This document shows positions 51,598 to 60,735 of a stretch of 64,000 nucleotides of DNA, piece after piece. A program made the position numbers and the translations under genes. The notes beneath the pieces were generated by a model that worked only from the letters and a program-made list of their open reading frames with translations, was not told the origin of the DNA and ran no database searches. Every line of letters begins with the position of its first letter. Within the stretch, counting starts at the first letter, position 1. Source of the DNA: Aedoeadaptatus coli (GTDB lineage: Bacteria; Bacillota; Clostridia; Tissierellales; Peptoniphilaceae); NCBI RefSeq assembly GCF_900343085.1, contig NZ_OPYI01000005.1, positions 1-64,000 on the forward strand. Direction: 5' to 3'.

Positions 51598-51606
51598 TGG
51601 TACAAT
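51598..51606 (+). promoter_or_regulatory. Extended -10 promoter of the second ABC-F gene
   Basis: TGGTACAAT (TGnTACAAT), 33 bases before the start codon; no clear -35 box. It faces away from the pncB promoter. Confidence 0.5.
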
Positions 51607-51638
51607 ATGTGCAACTAGAATGAAGAATGAGAAGGTGA

Positions 51639-53252
51639 ATGATGTTACAAGTAACAGATGTAAGTGTAATTTTTCCCGATAAGAAATTGTTCGACGACGT
51701 AAACTTGCTCTTTCAACGGGGCAATTGCTACGGCGTCATCGGCGCCAACGGCGCGGGGAAATCCACGTTTTTAAAGATTCTTTCCGGCGAAAAGGAGCCC
51801 TCCACGGGCCACGTGTCCAAGGACAAGAATGAACGCTTATCGAAATTAAAGCAAGACCACTACGCCTATGAAGAGTTCACGGTCATGGACACGGTAATTC
51901 AGGGAAACGAGGAGCTTTACGCCATTCAAAAGGAAAAGGACGCCATTTACATGAAGCCGGACTTTTCCGACGAAGACGGCATTCGCGCCGGTGAGCTGGA
52001 AGCGCGCTTTGCGGAAATGAACGGCTACGAAGCGGAAGCCGACGCCTCCCGCCTCTTGCAGGGCTTGGGGATCGATCTGGAAAAACACGACCGGATGATG
52101 TATGAGCTCCGGGAATCGGAAAAGGTGAAGGTGCTCTTGGCCCAAGCCTTGTTCGGCAATCCGGAGATTCTTCTCTTGGACGAGCCCACCAACGGGCTGG
52201 ACGTGCGGGCGGTCATGTGGCTGGAGGATTTTTTGGCGGATTTTGAAGGCATCGTCATCATCGTGAGCCACGACCGCCACTTCCTGAACAATGTCTGTAC
52301 CCATATGGTGGACATCGACTTCGGCAAGATCAATATGGTGACGGGGAACTACGATTTCTGGTACGAATCCGGGCAATTGGCGGCGAAGCTGATTAAGGAA
52401 CAAAACAAAAAGAAGGAAGAAAAGATTAAAGAGCTGCAAAACTTCATCGCCCGCTTCAGCGCCAACAAATCCAAATCCCGCCAAGCCACGAGCCGCAAGA
52501 AGCTCTTGGATAAAATCGACTTGACGGAAATCCGCCCCTCTTCCCGCCGCTACCCCTTCGTCGGTTTTACTTTGTCCCGGGAAGTGGGCAATGAAATTCT
52601 CACCGTGGAAAATCTTTCTTCGGAACTTGACGGCAGCTTGCTCTTTAAGGACCTGTCCTTCCGCCTGGACAAGGACGACAAGGTGGCCTTTATCGGAAAC
52701 GAAGTGGCCATTACTCGCCTCTTCGAAATTTTAACGGGCCACAGCGACGATTTCAGCGGCGAATTTAAATGGGGCCAAACCATTACCATGCGCTACTTCC
52801 CCAGGGACAACAACGCCTTTTTCGACGGCGTGGACAAAAACTTAATCGACTGGCTGAGAGATTATAGCGAAGACCAGTCGGAAATCGTCATGCGCTCCCT
52901 TTTGGGCCGCATGCTCTTTTCCGGGGACGAAGCCCTGAAAAAAGCCGACGTGCTCTCCGGGGGCGAGCGGGTGCGGATGATGTTTTCCAAAATGATGATC
53001 GATCCCGCCAATGTGCTGATCTTCGACCAACCCACCAATCACCTGGATCTTGAGAGCATCGAAGCGGTGAACAACGGGCTCATGGACTTTAAGGGGAATC
53101 TGCTCTTTACTTCCCACGACCATCAATTTATCTCCTCCATCGCCAATCGCATCATTGAGATCAAGGAAGACGGAAGTTTCAGAGACGCCAAGATGAATTA
53201 CGAAGATTACATCGCCCGCTACATCGCCGATCCGAACACAGGCTTAAATTAA
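51639..53252 (+). CDS. ABC-F ATPase (YbiT/YkpA-like) with one degenerate ATP site
   Basis: 537 residues, two ATPase domains, no membrane segments; a ribosome-associated translation factor type. NBD1 has Walker A GANGAGKST and Walker B ILLLDEPTNGLD, but the signature LSGGE is replaced by LRESE. NBD2 has the signature LSGGERVRMMF, but Walker A is GNEVAITRL (no GKT/S) and Walker B reads LIFDQPTNHLD, with Gln for the catalytic Glu. In the head-to-tail ABC dimer these lost motifs all belong to one composite site, while the other is intact. AAGGTG precedes ATG-ATG. It looks chromosomal, with codon use like its neighbours, so it is unlike the resistance-type ABC-F at 18417. Confidence 0.92.
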   Translation: MMLQVTDVSVIFPDKKLFDDVNLLFQRGNCYGVIGANGAGKSTFLKILSGEKEPSTGHVSKDKNERLSKLKQDHYAYEEFTVMDTVIQGNEELYAIQKEKDAIYMKPDFSDEDGIRAGELEARFAEMNGYEAEADASRLLQGLGIDLEKHDRMMYELRESEKVKVLLAQALFGNPEILLLDEPTNGLDVRAVMWLEDFLADFEGIVIIVSHDRHFLNNVCTHMVDIDFGKINMVTGNYDFWYESGQLAAKLIKEQNKKKEEKIKELQNFIARFSANKSKSRQATSRKKLLDKIDLTEIRPSSRRYPFVGFTLSREVGNEILTVENLSSELDGSLLFKDLSFRLDKDDKVAFIGNEVAITRLFEILTGHSDDFSGEFKWGQTITMRYFPRDNNAFFDGVDKNLIDWLRDYSEDQSEIVMRSLLGRMLFSGDEALKKADVLSGGERVRMMFSKMMIDPANVLIFDQPTNHLDLESIEAVNNGLMDFKGNLLFTSHDHQFISSIANRIIEIKEDGSFRDAKMNYEDYIARYIADPNTGLN

Positions 53253-53299
53253 ATTTTACAAAGACAAAACAATTCACCGTTACAATAAAAAGGGGGTGC

Positions 53300-54205
53300 A
53301 TGATGCACGGCGTCATCGACATCGGTTCAAATACCGTGCGCCTGTCGGTCTTCCGCGTGGAAGACGGCGTGGCGCAAAATCTATTCAATGAAAAGCAAAC
53401 GGTCGGCTTGGCCGGCTACCGAAAAGACGGATGTCTCACGGAAGAAGGGATTCGCGCGCTCATCGAGACTTTGGGCCACTTCGCCTTTATCTTGGATCAG
53501 CTGGGCGACATTCACTACACCCACGCCATCGCCACGGCGTCCATACGAAACATCAACAATTCCGACGAGGTGCTCCTGCGGGTGAAAGAGGCCCTGGACA
53601 TGGACATCGAAATACTAAGCGGCGAGGAGGAAGCTCACCTGGCTTTTGTCGGCGCCGAAGGGACGATTTCGGGCCACGAAGACGGCGTCCTCGCAGACAT
53701 CGGCGGCGGCTCCACGGAGATCGTGCTCTTTCGCGAGGGGCGGGTGGTGGATTCGGCCTCATTGGACATCGGGTCCTTGTCCGTGTTCCGCGACTACGTG
53801 GACGGCTTGTTTTTAACCAACGACGAGCGCAAGGCCATGGACGAGCGGCTGAAATTTCTCTTAAACGCTCAGGCTATCGAGCGGGGCAAATATCCCATCC
53901 TCTGCGCCGTCGGCGGCAGTGCCCGGGCGACGCTTAAAATGTACAACACCCTTTTCGACGAGCATCCGGACAACGACGAGATGAACACCGACGATTTGAA
54001 GACCCTGATGAAGCATTTGCTGGACATTGAAGATAAAGAAAAAATGGGAATTATTTTAAAGGTAAAAGCAGACCGTATCCATACATTGCTGCCCGGTCTT
54101 TCGATTCTTTATCGAATCGCCAAGTATTTTCACGTGGAAAAAATCGCCGTCGCCCAGACGGGGATCCGGGAGGGGTACGTTATCAGCCGAATCATAGGAG
54201 GCTAA
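53300..54205 (+). CDS. Ppx/GppA family exopolyphosphatase
   Basis: 301 residues, an actin-like ATPase-fold phosphatase. GVIDIGSNTVRLSVF (phosphate 1 loop), AIATASIRN, ILSGEEEAHLAF and ADIGGGSTEIVLF (phosphate 2 loop) are the family motifs. It hydrolyses polyphosphate or (p)ppGpp ends; pairing with ppk supports polyphosphate. It is the short form with only the two core domains. AAAGGGGG precedes ATG-ATG at 53300. ppk follows after two bases. Confidence 0.94.
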   Translation: MMHGVIDIGSNTVRLSVFRVEDGVAQNLFNEKQTVGLAGYRKDGCLTEEGIRALIETLGHFAFILDQLGDIHYTHAIATASIRNINNSDEVLLRVKEALDMDIEILSGEEEAHLAFVGAEGTISGHEDGVLADIGGGSTEIVLFREGRVVDSASLDIGSLSVFRDYVDGLFLTNDERKAMDERLKFLLNAQAIERGKYPILCAVGGSARATLKMYNTLFDEHPDNDEMNTDDLKTLMKHLLDIEDKEKMGIILKVKADRIHTLLPGLSILYRIAKYFHVEKIAVAQTGIREGYVISRIIGG

Positions 54206-54207
54206 TA

Positions 54208-56355
54208 ATGCATGACATTTCTTTCACTCAAAATCGCGAATTATCCTGGTTGCGCTTTAACGAGCGGGTATTGGACGAAGCACAGGACGGGCAGGTGCCC
54301 CTTCTGGAGCGGATGAAATTTCTGTCCATCTTCGATTCAAATTTAGACGAATTTTTCATGGTGCGGGTCGGCTCTCTCACCGACCTTTCCATGCTCCACA
54401 AGCGGGTCATCGACAATAAATCCGACATGGATCAGGACGAGCAGCTCGCCGCCATCATGGAGCAGGTGCGGATTTTGTACCAAAAAAAGGATTACGTCTA
54501 CGAGGATTTAAGAGACCAATGCCGCGCTCGAGGCTTTTATGCCATCGAAAGTGAAGAAATGACGGAGCACGAGGAAAAAATCCTCTTGCCCTACTTCGAA
54601 AACACCATCAGCCCTTACTTAAATTACCAAATCGTGGACCTGACCCATCCCTTCCCGCACATTCCCAATTTGGGCATCGTCATCGTCTACCGCCTCAGAA
54701 AGAAAGGCGACGACGATGTGCGCTCCATCGGGGTGATTCAGGTGCCGCCCAATTTAAATCGAACCATTCGCCTGGACAAGAACAAATACATTCTCCTGGA
54801 GAAGGTCATCGAAAAATACGGCGCCATGCTCTTCGAATCTTACGACATCGAAGACAGCTACATTATGAGCGTGACGCGAAACGCCGACATCGACTGGGAC
54901 GACGAGGACTACGAATTTGCCGAAGACTATCGTTCCCACATGAAGAAGATGCTGAAAAAGAGAAAGCGCCTCGTGCCCGTGCGCCTGGAGCTGAACCGCA
55001 TGCCGACTCAAGGGGTGCTGGATATACTTTTAGACAAGCTCTCTCTGGATGAAAGCCGCGTCTTCGTCACGACGAGCCCGGTGCGCCTGGGCTACCTCTT
55101 CGGCCTGGTGGACGCGCTTGAGCCCTTAATGGGGCCGGAGAGCGTGGATGCGCCGTTCGAACCGAAAAACAGCCGCTACGTGGACGAGAAAAAACCCATG
55201 ATGGCGCAAATCGAAGCGAAAGACATTCTTCTGTCCTATCCCTACGAATCCATGGATCCCATCATTCGCCTTTTGGATGAAGCGGCCAAGGATCCCACGG
55301 TGGTGTCCATTAAAATCACCTTGTACCGCATCGCAAAAAATTCTCTGGTGGCGGAAAAGCTCATGGAAGCGGCGGAAAACGGAAAAGACGTCTTGGTCTT
55401 AATGGAACTTCGCGCCCGATTCGACGAAGAAAACAACATTCTCTGGTCGTCGAATTTGGAAAAAGCCGGCTGCCGCGTGATCTACGGCTTTAACAAATTT
55501 AAATGCCACTCGAAAGTTTTGTTAATCACCCGGGTTATGGATAACAAGCCCGTCTACATGGCGCAAATCGCCACGGGCAATTACAACGAAAAGACGGCGA
55601 AGCTCTACACGGACTTCGCCCTTATGACCGCCCATCAGGGCATCGGCAGGGACGTAAATCGCCTCTTCGACAATTTCCTCATCGGGGAATTAAACGGCAC
55701 CTACGACCATTTGTGGGTGAGCCCGAAGACTCTGCCCGAAGGCGTGGAAGCAGCCATCGACAGAGAAATCGAAAAGGTAAAGGCCGGGGGCGAAGGCTAT
55801 GTGCGCCTGAAGATGAATTCCATCTCCGACAGACAAATGATCGACAAGATCTCCGAAGCTTCCAATGCCGGAGTCACCGTGGATATGATGGTGCGGGGAA
55901 TCAGCTGCATCGTGCCGAAAATTCCCGAGCGTACGGAAAATCTCTCCGTCTACTCCCTCGTGGGGCGCTTTTTGGAACACCACCGCATCTACCAATTCGG
56001 TCGCGGCGAGGAGGCCGAGGTGTATATTTCCTCGGCGGATTTCATGACGCGAAATCTCAGAAAGCGCGTGGAAGTGGCGGCGCCCATCCTGGATCCGGAC
56101 ATTAAAAAGCGGATTCTGGACTTTATGGACATTATGTTTAAAGACGACGTGAAGCGGCGGGAGCTCTTGCCCTCGAAGCGTTACGCCCATGTGGAAAACA
56201 AGGAAAACTTTATTGCGCAGAACTACTTAATCGAAGAAGCCGATCGCTTTGCAAAGGACGCAGGGCCGAAGAAGAAGGACAGCGTGGTTATAAAAAGCGA
56301 AGAGAAAGAGGCGCCGGGATTTTTCGCCCGACTGAAGAAAAAGCTCTTCGGCTAA
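54208..56355 (+). CDS. ppk: Polyphosphate kinase 1
   Basis: 715 residues, the usual length. It reversibly builds polyphosphate from ATP. The N-terminal domain begins NRELSWLRFNERVLDEA and FDSNLDEFFMVRVGSL; the phosphorylated histidine lies in FKCHSKVLLITR (about residue 434) and the second His in the C-terminal domain in LEHHRIYQFGRG. The final 25 residues are basic and flexible (KKKDSVVIKSEEKEA). It is in one operon with the exopolyphosphatase gene, so both polyphosphate synthesis and breakdown are controlled together. Confidence 0.97.
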   Translation: MHDISFTQNRELSWLRFNERVLDEAQDGQVPLLERMKFLSIFDSNLDEFFMVRVGSLTDLSMLHKRVIDNKSDMDQDEQLAAIMEQVRILYQKKDYVYEDLRDQCRARGFYAIESEEMTEHEEKILLPYFENTISPYLNYQIVDLTHPFPHIPNLGIVIVYRLRKKGDDDVRSIGVIQVPPNLNRTIRLDKNKYILLEKVIEKYGAMLFESYDIEDSYIMSVTRNADIDWDDEDYEFAEDYRSHMKKMLKKRKRLVPVRLELNRMPTQGVLDILLDKLSLDESRVFVTTSPVRLGYLFGLVDALEPLMGPESVDAPFEPKNSRYVDEKKPMMAQIEAKDILLSYPYESMDPIIRLLDEAAKDPTVVSIKITLYRIAKNSLVAEKLMEAAENGKDVLVLMELRARFDEENNILWSSNLEKAGCRVIYGFNKFKCHSKVLLITRVMDNKPVYMAQIATGNYNEKTAKLYTDFALMTAHQGIGRDVNRLFDNFLIGELNGTYDHLWVSPKTLPEGVEAAIDREIEKVKAGGEGYVRLKMNSISDRQMIDKISEASNAGVTVDMMVRGISCIVPKIPERTENLSVYSLVGRFLEHHRIYQFGRGEEAEVYISSADFMTRNLRKRVEVAAPILDPDIKKRILDFMDIMFKDDVKRRELLPSKRYAHVENKENFIAQNYLIEEADRFAKDAGPKKKDSVVIKSEEKEAPGFFARLKKKLFG

Positions 56356-56366
56356 AGAAGATAGGG

Positions 56367-56395
56367 AATCGACGGGGAAACCTGTCGATTTTTTT
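56367..56395 (+). terminator. Terminator after ppk
   Basis: AATCGACGGG-GAAA-CCTGTCGATT followed by TTTTT; 10-bp stem with one G-U. Confidence 0.92.
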
Positions 56396-56471
56396 GTGGA
56401 ACAAAACGGATTTCTTCATCGCCGACCTTTCGGAAGATCTCTGATATAATAGGACGGAAAGGGGGAGAGAA

Positions 56472-56945
56472 ATGAAAGCGAAAAACGAGACGGTTTATTT
56501 TGCCTATATCGACACGCCTGTGGGCGCGATCAAAATTGAAGCCACGGATCGACTGATTCTCTCCCTCACATTCGCCGCAGAAGCAGGCCCCTCGAATCCA
56601 AATGGGCGATGCGAGGAAGCGGCGGAGGCCCTTCGGGCGTATTTTTCGGGAAAGCGAAAAACCTTCGATTTGCCCCTTAAAGAAGCGTCCTCTGCCTTTG
56701 CGAAAAAAGTCTACGCCGAAACGAAAAAAATTCCCTTTGGCGAGACGCGCTGCTACGGAGACATCGCCCGGGCCGTGGGCTCTCCCGGGGCGGCCCGTGC
56801 TGTGGGGGTAGCTCTTTCGAAAAATCCCCACATTATCGCCGTCCCCTGTCACCGCGTCGTGTACAAAGACGGCACCGTCGGCCACTACGCCGGCGGCGAC
56901 GAGAAGAAGCGCGCCTTGCTGGCGTTTGAAAGAGGTGTGTCGTGA
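56472..56945 (+). CDS. ogt: Methylated-DNA-protein-cysteine methyltransferase
   Basis: 157 residues, a suicide repair protein that takes the alkyl group from O6-alkylguanine onto its own cysteine. The active site is AVPCHRVVYKDG (Cys at about 122), preceded by GETRCYGDIARAVGSPGAAR, which holds the recognition helix with Arg finger region. Length and lack of an Ada domain fit the Ogt type. The TGA overlaps the GTG start of the antiporter gene. Confidence 0.95.
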   Translation: MKAKNETVYFAYIDTPVGAIKIEATDRLILSLTFAAEAGPSNPNGRCEEAAEALRAYFSGKRKTFDLPLKEASSAFAKKVYAETKKIPFGETRCYGDIARAVGSPGAARAVGVALSKNPHIIAVPCHRVVYKDGTVGHYAGGDEKKRALLAFERGVS

Positions 56946-58606
56946 ATCAGTTGTTGCTGTTTGTCTCCGTCGTGTTTATTTTGGCCCTTATGGCCATTCG
57001 CTTTTCCCATAAATTCGGCATCCCCGCCCTCTTGCTGTTTTTTCTCTTAGGGATCGGCGCGAGTCGGGCGGGACTGAATTTCGAAAATTACGACTTTATG
57101 GAGCAGTACGCCTCCTTCGCCCTGTTTATCATTATGTTTTACGGGGGCTACGGTACGAAACTTGAAATGGGCATGCCCGTCTTAAAGCCCGCCGTCATAC
57201 TAAGTTCATTGGGCGTCGTCATAACGGCGGCGGTGACGGGCCTCTTCGTCCACTACGTGCTGAAATTTCCCATGATCGAATCCATGCTCTTCGGCTCCGT
57301 GGTGGGCTCCACGGACTACGCCTCTGTCTCCTCCGTGTTGCAGAGCAAAAATCTGAACCTGAAGTACCGCTCGGCGCCCCTTTTGGAGCTGGAAAGCGGC
57401 TCCAATGACCCGACGGCCTACACCATGACCATGATCTTTTTGAGCATCCTCTTGGGATCGGATCTTTCCATTCCCGTCTTGGTGGCCAAGCAGATCGGCT
57501 TCGCCCTGGTCATCGGCTTTCTCATGACAAAGGTGTTTTTCTTTATTACGGAGCACGTGAACTTCAGAAAAGAAGGGCTCTTTACCATCTACGTCTTCGC
57601 CATGGCCTTGGGCACCTATTCCCTCACCGGCGTCCTTGACGGCAACGGCTATTTGGCCGTGTACCTTTTCGGCATCATCGTCGGCAATCAGGAATACATG
57701 GGCAAGCGGGAAGTGGTCTTTTTCTTCGACGGCCTCACGGAAATTATGCAGATCAGCCTCTTCTTCCTCATCGGCTTTCTATCCGATCTGTCGGCTCTCG
57801 TCCACTGGCTGCCTTTGGGCCTTGCGGTCACCCTGTTTATGACATTTGTGGCCCGCCCTGCGGCCGTCTTCGGCATTATGGCCTTTTTCGAATCCACAGT
57901 GAAGCAAAAAGCCGTGCTCTGTTGGGCCGGGCTCCGCGGCGCGGCGGCCATCGCCTTTGCCATCATGGTCATTAACAGCGGCGCGCCTCTGGTAGGGGAC
58001 CTCTTTCACATCGTCTTTGCCGTGTGCATTACCTCCAGCTTGATCCAGGGCTCCCTCTTGCCTTGGGTCGTGAAAAAAATGGACATGCTGGATCCCAACG
58101 ACACCGTGCTCAAGACCTTTAACTACTACCAAGACCGAAGCGACGTGGGCTTTTTGGAAACCCATGTCCACGACGATGACCTGGTCGGCACGTCGGTGAA
58201 AGATTTAAACCTGACCTTCGACTTTATCGTGGCGAAACTTGTGCGAGACGGCAAAACCATCGTCCCCCGCGGCGATACGATTCTCGAAAAAGACGACGTA
58301 GTGGTCATCGGAGGCAAGAGCCACTTCGACGAGGTGGGCGGCAATTTGGAAGAATTCACCATTCGCAAGAACCATCCCTGGCAGGGCAAGCGCATTATGG
58401 ACATTCATTTTAAACCCACGGAGCTCATCCTCATGGTGCAGCGGGATCAAAACATTCTCGTGCCCACGGGCCAAACCGTCCTCTGCGCCGGCGACACGGT
58501 GATCTTTACGGACAACGGAGACGAGTTTTACGACGAGGAAAAGGACGGAACGGAAGAAGCGTCCTCTGAAAAGAAGCGAAGTAAAGGCAAATTAAAAAGA
58601 ATGTAA
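56942..58606 (+). CDS. Potassium (or sodium)/proton antiporter, CPA1 type with TrkA-C domains
   Basis: 554 residues. Twelve to thirteen membrane segments (1-380) of the Na+/H+ exchanger fold, with LELESGSNDPTAYTMT carrying the conserved Asp (N-D) of the ion site and CWAGLRGAAAIAFAIMV. Two cytosolic TrkA-C-like regions follow (about 400-465 and 468-530). This matches CvrA/NhaP2-type antiporters that expel K+ or Na+ for H+. Start GTG 56942 overlaps the ogt stop (GTGA), so the unrelated genes are coupled. The last 25 residues are charged. Confidence 0.93.
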   Translation: MNQLLLFVSVVFILALMAIRFSHKFGIPALLLFFLLGIGASRAGLNFENYDFMEQYASFALFIIMFYGGYGTKLEMGMPVLKPAVILSSLGVVITAAVTGLFVHYVLKFPMIESMLFGSVVGSTDYASVSSVLQSKNLNLKYRSAPLLELESGSNDPTAYTMTMIFLSILLGSDLSIPVLVAKQIGFALVIGFLMTKVFFFITEHVNFRKEGLFTIYVFAMALGTYSLTGVLDGNGYLAVYLFGIIVGNQEYMGKREVVFFFDGLTEIMQISLFFLIGFLSDLSALVHWLPLGLAVTLFMTFVARPAAVFGIMAFFESTVKQKAVLCWAGLRGAAAIAFAIMVINSGAPLVGDLFHIVFAVCITSSLIQGSLLPWVVKKMDMLDPNDTVLKTFNYYQDRSDVGFLETHVHDDDLVGTSVKDLNLTFDFIVAKLVRDGKTIVPRGDTILEKDDVVVIGGKSHFDEVGGNLEEFTIRKNHPWQGKRIMDIHFKPTELILMVQRDQNILVPTGQTVLCAGDTVIFTDNGDEFYDEEKDGTEEASSEKKRSKGKLKRM

Positions 58607-58614
58607 AATAGCCC

Positions 58615-58643
58615 TTGACAGAAAAGGGAACCTCGCCTATAAT
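58615..58643 (+). promoter_or_regulatory. Consensus promoter of tRNA-Thr
   Basis: Perfect TTGACA (58615-58620), 17 bases, perfect TATAAT (58638-58643). Confidence 0.93.
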
Positions 58644-58660
58644 TATATAGGTATTGAGGT

Positions 58661-58736
58661 GCTATCGTAGCTCAGCCGGTAGAGCACTACATTGGTAATG
58701 TAGAGGTCGCAGGTTCAAGTCCCGTCGATAGCTCCA
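58661..58736 (+). tRNA. tRNA-Thr (anticodon GGT)
   Basis: 76 bases with encoded CCA. Acceptor stem GCTATCG / CGATAGC; D arm GCTCAGCCGGTAGAGC; anticodon stem CTACA / TGTAG with loop TTGGTAA (GGT at 58694-58696); T arm with GGTTCAAGTCC; discriminator T. It stands alone with its own promoter and terminator. Confidence 0.97.
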
Positions 58737-58744
58737 TTAAAAAG

Positions 58745-58772
58745 AAGGTCGCCAATAGGCGGTCTTTTTTTA
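58745..58772 (+). terminator. Terminator after tRNA-Thr
   Basis: AAGGTCGCC-AATA-GGCGGTCTT followed by TTTTT; two G-U pairs. Confidence 0.9.
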
Positions 58773-58793
58773 TGCCACTTTTTCGGGCAACAT

Positions 58794-58827
58794 AAAACTG
58801 CGGCGTGATTAGATTGACCGCAGTTTT
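58794..58827. terminator. Terminator of the sppA-RDD operon
   Basis: AAAACTGCGG / CCGCAGTTTT, perfect 10-bp stem; works on the minus strand (GCAGTTTT at its end) and perhaps on both. Confidence 0.75.
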
Positions 58828-58840
58828 ATTATGCCCAGAT

Positions 58841-59629
58841 TTAATTTTCGTAGGCGTAAAAGAGTTCCCCTTCGTTTTTCTCCACGACGTAGAGGCTATC
58901 TTTCACCACATAGGTGTCCGAGAGGAAGTCGCCGAGGTTGCGCTTGCGCTCGGAAAAGGCGGTGATGACATAGAGCAGCACGAAGGTGGTTTGGATCAGG
59001 CGGCAGAAGCCTTCGCGGATCACCACGGTGGTCCAAGAGAGGCGAGGCTCCTCGGGATGAATGACCCGGATGCCCGTGATCATTTTGCCGAGGCTTTGGC
59101 CGTTAGTGAAGTAGGTGGAGAGGACGAAGTAAAGGTAGAAGAAGAAACCGCTCACGGCCTTGGCGGCCATGGTCCCTTCCGCGAGGAAGAGGGCGTTTAT
59201 GGGCGATGCGAAGATGCCCGCAAAGGCGCTCGCCACGACGGCGTCGATTAAAAAGGCCACGGTGCGAATCCAAAAGCCCGCCGCCACCATGGCGGAAATC
59301 GGGTGGCTGTAACGACGCCTGACAGGCTTGGGATCGAAGGCCGTTTGTTGCTCCCGCGTCGGCTCAAAAATAGGCGCGGGGTCTTCGATCTTTGCTTCCC
59401 TTGCGGCTGTATCGGTCACCATTTTCTCTGCTTCAACTTCTTGCTCCGCTTCATCTCGGATGTCCGCCTCACGATCGGCAGGCGCGTCCGAAGTCTCTTT
59501 GTGCACGTTTTCGTTCAGTGCCTCGGCCATGGCCTTGGCATTTGTTTTCGTCTCTTCCGGGGCCTCTTTCTCGCGATGAAAGAGGCCTTTTTTCTTTTCG
59601 GTGAAGGGATCGTAGTGTTGACCTTTCAT
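58841..59629 (-). CDS. RDD family membrane protein
   Basis: 262 residues. A long charged, Ala/Glu-rich N-terminal extension (about 1-110) precedes an RDD domain with three membrane segments: WIRTVAFLIDAVVASAFAG (R...D), TNGQSLGKMITGIRVIHPEE and RNLGDFLSDTYVV. The function of RDD proteins is mostly unknown (some are Na+/H+ antiporters). The first base of its ATG overlaps the last base of the sppA stop, so it is co-translated with SppA, a pairing that hints at membrane quality control. Confidence 0.9.
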   Translation of the reverse strand: MKGQHYDPFTEKKKGLFHREKEAPEETKTNAKAMAEALNENVHKETSDAPADREADIRDEAEQEVEAEKMVTDTAAREAKIEDPAPIFEPTREQQTAFDPKPVRRRYSHPISAMVAAGFWIRTVAFLIDAVVASAFAGIFASPINALFLAEGTMAAKAVSGFFFYLYFVLSTYFTNGQSLGKMITGIRVIHPEEPRLSWTTVVIREGFCRLIQTTFVLLYVITAFSERKRNLGDFLSDTYVVKDSLYVVEKNEGELFYAYEN

Positions 59630-60642
59630 TATTCACCTCCGTAGAGGTACATGGGCCGGTCGTTGTCGGCCAGGGCGCCGAGCACGAGCTTGGCCGCCAA
59701 TTCCTTGTCCGATGCCTTTTGGCTGAAGAGGGAGGCGAAGAAACCGTCGCCCAGTCCCTTGGTGTAGTTAAAGACTTCGGGGTTGTCGCATTTAATGGCC
59801 TTTTTCAACGCGGCGAGGGCATCCTCCGAATAGCCCAATTCGTCCACGAGGCCCTTTTGCTTGGCCTGCTTGCCCGTAAAGACGCTTCCGTCGGCCAAGG
59901 GGCGCAGAGTGGCCATGTCCATGTGGCGGCCCTGAGAGACCACGTTCAGAAATTCGCCGTAGAGATCGTCGACGACGCTTTGCAAAATGGCCCGCTCTTC
60001 GTCGGTCATGGGGCGGGTGTTGCTGCCGATGTCTTTGTGGGCGGCACTTTTAATGGTTTGATTGGCGATGCCTAATTTTTCCATAAGGCCCGAAAGATTG
60101 GTGCCACCCATAATGACGCCGATGGAGCCGGTGAGGGTGGAGGGGGCGGCGTAAATTTTCGTCGCCGGCGCGGAGATGTAGTAGCCTCCGCTGGCCGCGG
60201 TGTTTCCCATGGCCACGTAGACGGGCTTTTTCGCGTCCACAATGGCTTTGACCCGCTTGTGGAGCTCGGCGCTTTCGTAGACGCCGCCGCCCGGGGAGTT
60301 CACTTTCAAGAGCACGCCCTTAATGGTGTCGTCTTGAAGGATGTCGTCCAAGGCGTTCAATGTGGCCTTGTGGTCGTAGCTTTCGGTGAGAAAAGAAGCT
60401 TGGGGCACATTCATAATGGCGCCTTCCACGCTGATCACGGCGATGCGATTGGCGGAATCGCCTTCTTCGATGACTTCTTCGTTCATGCCGTTTACGGCAT
60501 TCATAAGGGACGCTTCCATTTTTTTCATGCGGGCTTCGCTGTTGATCTTGTCGCTGATGCCGCTCGAGATGGCGCTGATCCCCAAAATCAACACGGCGAC
60601 GCCCACGGCGATCCACCGCCGAGTGTTCATTTTTTCCAGCAT
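59629..60642 (-). CDS. sppA: Signal peptide peptidase SppA (short form)
   Basis: 337 residues. An N-terminal membrane anchor (RRWIAVGVAVLILGISAISS) is followed by a ClpP-fold S49 peptidase domain. The nucleophile Ser lies in MGNTAASGGYYIS (about 170) and the general-base Lys in IKSAAHKDIGS (about 222); VNSPGGGVYESAELH forms the oxyanion strand. It degrades signal-peptide remnants on the outer side of the membrane. AAGGAGGATT precedes the ATG. RDD follows in the operon. Confidence 0.95.
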   Translation of the reverse strand: MLEKMNTRRWIAVGVAVLILGISAISSGISDKINSEARMKKMEASLMNAVNGMNEEVIEEGDSANRIAVISVEGAIMNVPQASFLTESYDHKATLNALDDILQDDTIKGVLLKVNSPGGGVYESAELHKRVKAIVDAKKPVYVAMGNTAASGGYYISAPATKIYAAPSTLTGSIGVIMGGTNLSGLMEKLGIANQTIKSAAHKDIGSNTRPMTDEERAILQSVVDDLYGEFLNVVSQGRHMDMATLRPLADGSVFTGKQAKQKGLVDELGYSEDALAALKKAIKCDNPEVFNYTKGLGDGFFASLFSQKASDKELAAKLVLGALADNDRPMYLYGGE

Positions 60643-60735
60643 AAATCCTCCTTACTGCTACAATTGTTTTTCGTATTATAGTATGATAAGCGTAGTACGA
60701 TTGCGTACAAAAAAATCATATCACAGGAGCGTACC

